Of a stretch of DNA of 51,126 nt, positions 49,828 through 51,126 are shown piece after piece. This DNA is from Mesorhizobium sp. STM 4661 (GTDB lineage: Bacteria; Pseudomonadota; Alphaproteobacteria; Rhizobiales; Rhizobiaceae): contig NZ_CAAF010000058.1 of NCBI RefSeq assembly GCF_000359125.1, positions 1 through 51,126 on the forward strand, read 5' to 3'. A model generated the notes under the pieces. That model worked only from the letters and a program-made list of their open reading frames with translations. It did not search any database and had not been told where the DNA came from. How positions within the stretch are numbered: position 1 is the first letter of the stretch; each line of letters starts with the position of its first letter. A program made the position numbers and the translations under genes.

Positions 49828-50919
49828 CTAGCCGAATGAAACCTGACCCAGTCGCTCCAAAGAGGCCCACAAGGTCGCCGCTGACCATCGATCCTGAGCG
49901 GCGGCGGGAACGCTCGCCACGCCCGGCAGACCTCTCAAACCCTGAAATCCCTTCGGCCCGTAATAGCCGCCGGCCATGGCCTGCGGCGACGTCGCCGCAT
50001 ACAGTATTGCAAGGGCGCCCTGAGCTGCGGGCTGAAACAGGAAGGGCAGCATCCTGAACCTCCACCCTTCCCGACTGTTGAGGCCAGGACCATCCGGGAT
50101 GAGATTGGTTCGCGCGACACCCGGATGCGAGGCCAGGCTGGAAACGCCCCAGCCCGATGCCTTGCTTCGGCGCTCAAGCTCGAAGGCCAGCAGGAGATTG
50201 GCAAGCTTGCTGTTGTCGTATGCGGCCGCGTAATCGTAGTTCCGCTCGAGCTGGAGATCGTCGAACGGAAGCGCGTCGGACATCCGCATGCTTGACACCC
50301 AAACAACGCGGGGCTCTCGCCCCTTCCGCAGCACCGGCAACAGCAGGGCCGTCAGCGCGAAGTGGCCGAGCGTGTTCGTCGCGAAAACGCGTTCGAAGCC
50401 ATCGACGCTCACCCGGCGATGGAAACGCCCCATCACGCCGGCGTTGTTGATCAGCATATCGAGACCTTGGCCGGACGCGCGCATTCGAGCGCCGAACGCC
50501 CGGACGGATGTCAGGTTCGAGAGATCCAGCCTCTCGAAGCGGACTTTGGAGCCAGGCGCGTCCGCGCGAATCCTCCGCACCGCTTCCTCGCCCCGCGCCT
50601 GGTTGCGCGATGCGATCGTCACGTCCGCGCCCGCGCGCGCCAGGGCGAGCGCGTCTTGATAGCCCAAACCGCTCCGGTCATCTTCCGGATAACCATTCCC
50701 CCCCGTTACGAGCACCCTGCGACCGTGCTGTGCCGGGATGTCAGCAGCGGTCCAGTCGGGAATTTCCGCCTCGGCGCGACCGCTCGATCCGGCGGACGAG
50801 CAGCCTGCGACCAAGCCGGCTGAGACGCCAACGGCGGACACCTGCAGGAACAGACGCCGTGAAAGCGCCGAGCGGTCCGCGCTCGGCCGCGGTTGATCAT
50901 CGTGATTGTCTATTACCAT
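49828..50919 (-). CDS. Short-chain dehydrogenase/reductase with Tat/lipoprotein-type leader (363 aa)
   Basis: Third SDR of the region. The N-terminal 50 residues hold a twin-arginine-like motif SRRLFLQVSAVGVSAGLVAG and a lipobox LVAGC, so it appears to be exported and lipid-anchored, which is odd for an NAD(P) enzyme. The catalytic domain has a modified cofactor loop (RRVLVTGGNGYPEDDRSGLG, with an insertion), NNAG in LINNAGVM, the serine in VVWVSSMRM and Tyr/Lys in YDNSKLA. The C-terminus resembles the two other copies (GGYYGPKGFQGLRG). The ATG at 50919 is preferred, with GGAGG 11 bases upstream. An ATG at 50937 is possible. Confidence 0.88.
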   Translation of the reverse strand: MVIDNHDDQPRPSADRSALSRRLFLQVSAVGVSAGLVAGCSSAGSSGRAEAEIPDWTAADIPAQHGRRVLVTGGNGYPEDDRSGLGYQDALALARAGADVTIASRNQARGEEAVRRIRADAPGSKVRFERLDLSNLTSVRAFGARMRASGQGLDMLINNAGVMGRFHRRVSVDGFERVFATNTLGHFALTALLLPVLRKGREPRVVWVSSMRMSDALPFDDLQLERNYDYAAAYDNSKLANLLLAFELERRSKASGWGVSSLASHPGVARTNLIPDGPGLNSREGWRFRMLPFLFQPAAQGALAILYAATSPQAMAGGYYGPKGFQGLRGLPGVASVPAAAQDRWSAATLWASLERLGQVSFG

Positions 50920-50978
50920 TGTACGCCGGGCCTCCATCGCTTGCCGTATTCAAGCTAAAGGCTCAGGCGCTGACGGCG

Positions 50979-51013
50979 ATGCCGATTTCCCGATAAATCT
51001 TGCCTATTCCTAT
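50979..51013 (-). promoter_or_regulatory. 21-bp-spaced TGCC direct repeat upstream of the third SDR gene
   Basis: ATGCC at 50979-50983 and TTGCC at 51000-51004, the latter extended as TGCCTATTCCTAT. Period 21 bp, as in the other two sites, about 60-95 bp before the 50919 start. Confidence 0.6.
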
Positions 51014-51126
51014 GAATCTAGCGCAAGACGATAGTGATCGCAGGATCGCGCCTCCGTGCTCATATCGCGAGTGCCGCTCCGAGCAGAAACTGCAAAGAGC
51101 GGCCTCCTGAACACACGATCGACAGA

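Noticed and set aside
1..51126. tRNA, rRNA or riboswitch genes
   Set aside because: No cloverleaf, rRNA segment or recognised riboswitch core was seen on reading. A covariance-model search would be needed to exclude short RNAs.

Overview
The window is about 51 kb of high-GC DNA. Its gene families (SoxEFXYZA, an Atu4866-family protein, an Lrp/ArsR/LysR/AraC regulator mix, and many amino-acid and dipeptide catabolic genes) fit an alphaproteobacterium of the Hyphomicrobiales, something like Mesorhizobium or another Phyllobacteriaceae. There is no rRNA or tRNA to fix this, so the assignment is inference. The dense accessory content and many broken genes suggest a plasmid, symbiosis-type island or other flexible region.

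Layout. (1) 1-14.0 kb: an amino-acid/amine and hydroxy-acid catabolic region. It has two tandem DAO-type FAD oxidoreductases, a wrecked tartrate-dehydrogenase-like gene, an Lrp/AsnC regulator, a GNAT plus class III aminotransferase pair, a HAD hydrolase, and a minus-strand operon (M20 deacylase, broken 2-hydroxyacid dehydrogenase, cupin, intact tartrate-dehydrogenase-like enzyme, succinate-semialdehyde-type dehydrogenase). A second GNAT and a gamma-glutamyltransferase relic follow. (2) 14.2-21.3 kb: an MFS transporter and a complete oligopeptide/dipeptide ABC importer operon (two permeases, two ATPases, binding protein last). (3) 21.6-25.4 kb: a Zn/Cd efflux locus. It has a ZntA P-type ATPase with a very long His-rich linker, an SmtB-type ArsR sensor, a palindromic operator over a sigma70-like promoter, and the corpse of a MerR regulator. 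(4) 25.4-28.4 kb: a gene graveyard with a DUF4145 relic, an RND-pump tail fused to an IS3 transposase start, and about 1 kb of unassigned DNA with unusual repeats. (5) 28.4-38.1 kb: the most interesting block. A tightly overlapping operon encodes a Tat-exported two-subunit molybdenum hydroxylase (IorAB type), a cytochrome c, a flavocytochrome-c-type flavoprotein and SoxX, Y, Z and A, with no soxB or soxCD. A divergent response regulator/histidine kinase pair and another cytochrome c sit beside it. A composite DNA element with identical 42-bp repeat spacing occurs at both ends. (6) 38.4-51.1 kb: a redox/detoxification region. A LysR regulator sits divergent from an aldo/keto reductase with exported NTF2-like and Atu4866 proteins, and an AraC regulator sits divergent from a quinone-oxidoreductase-like enzyme. 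Three related short-chain dehydrogenases follow, each preceded by the same 21-bp-spaced direct repeat, plus an alpha/beta hydrolase, a DUF2306 membrane protein and a DUF2147 protein.

How the genes could work together. Region 1 would take in amines or acylated amino acids, deaminate them and oxidise the resulting aldehydes and hydroxy acids, with the peptide importer as supply. Region 5 looks like a periplasmic oxidation chain feeding electrons to c-type cytochromes under a membrane sensor kinase. Region 6 looks like two or three stress-responsive reductase regulons.

Caution. Several genes are broken by one- or two-base indels in short homopolymers or dinucleotide runs. Genuine decay is certain for some (MerR, RND, IS3, GGT). 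For others (2-hydroxyacid dehydrogenase, alpha/beta hydrolase, DUF2306) a sequencing error cannot be excluded from the sequence alone.
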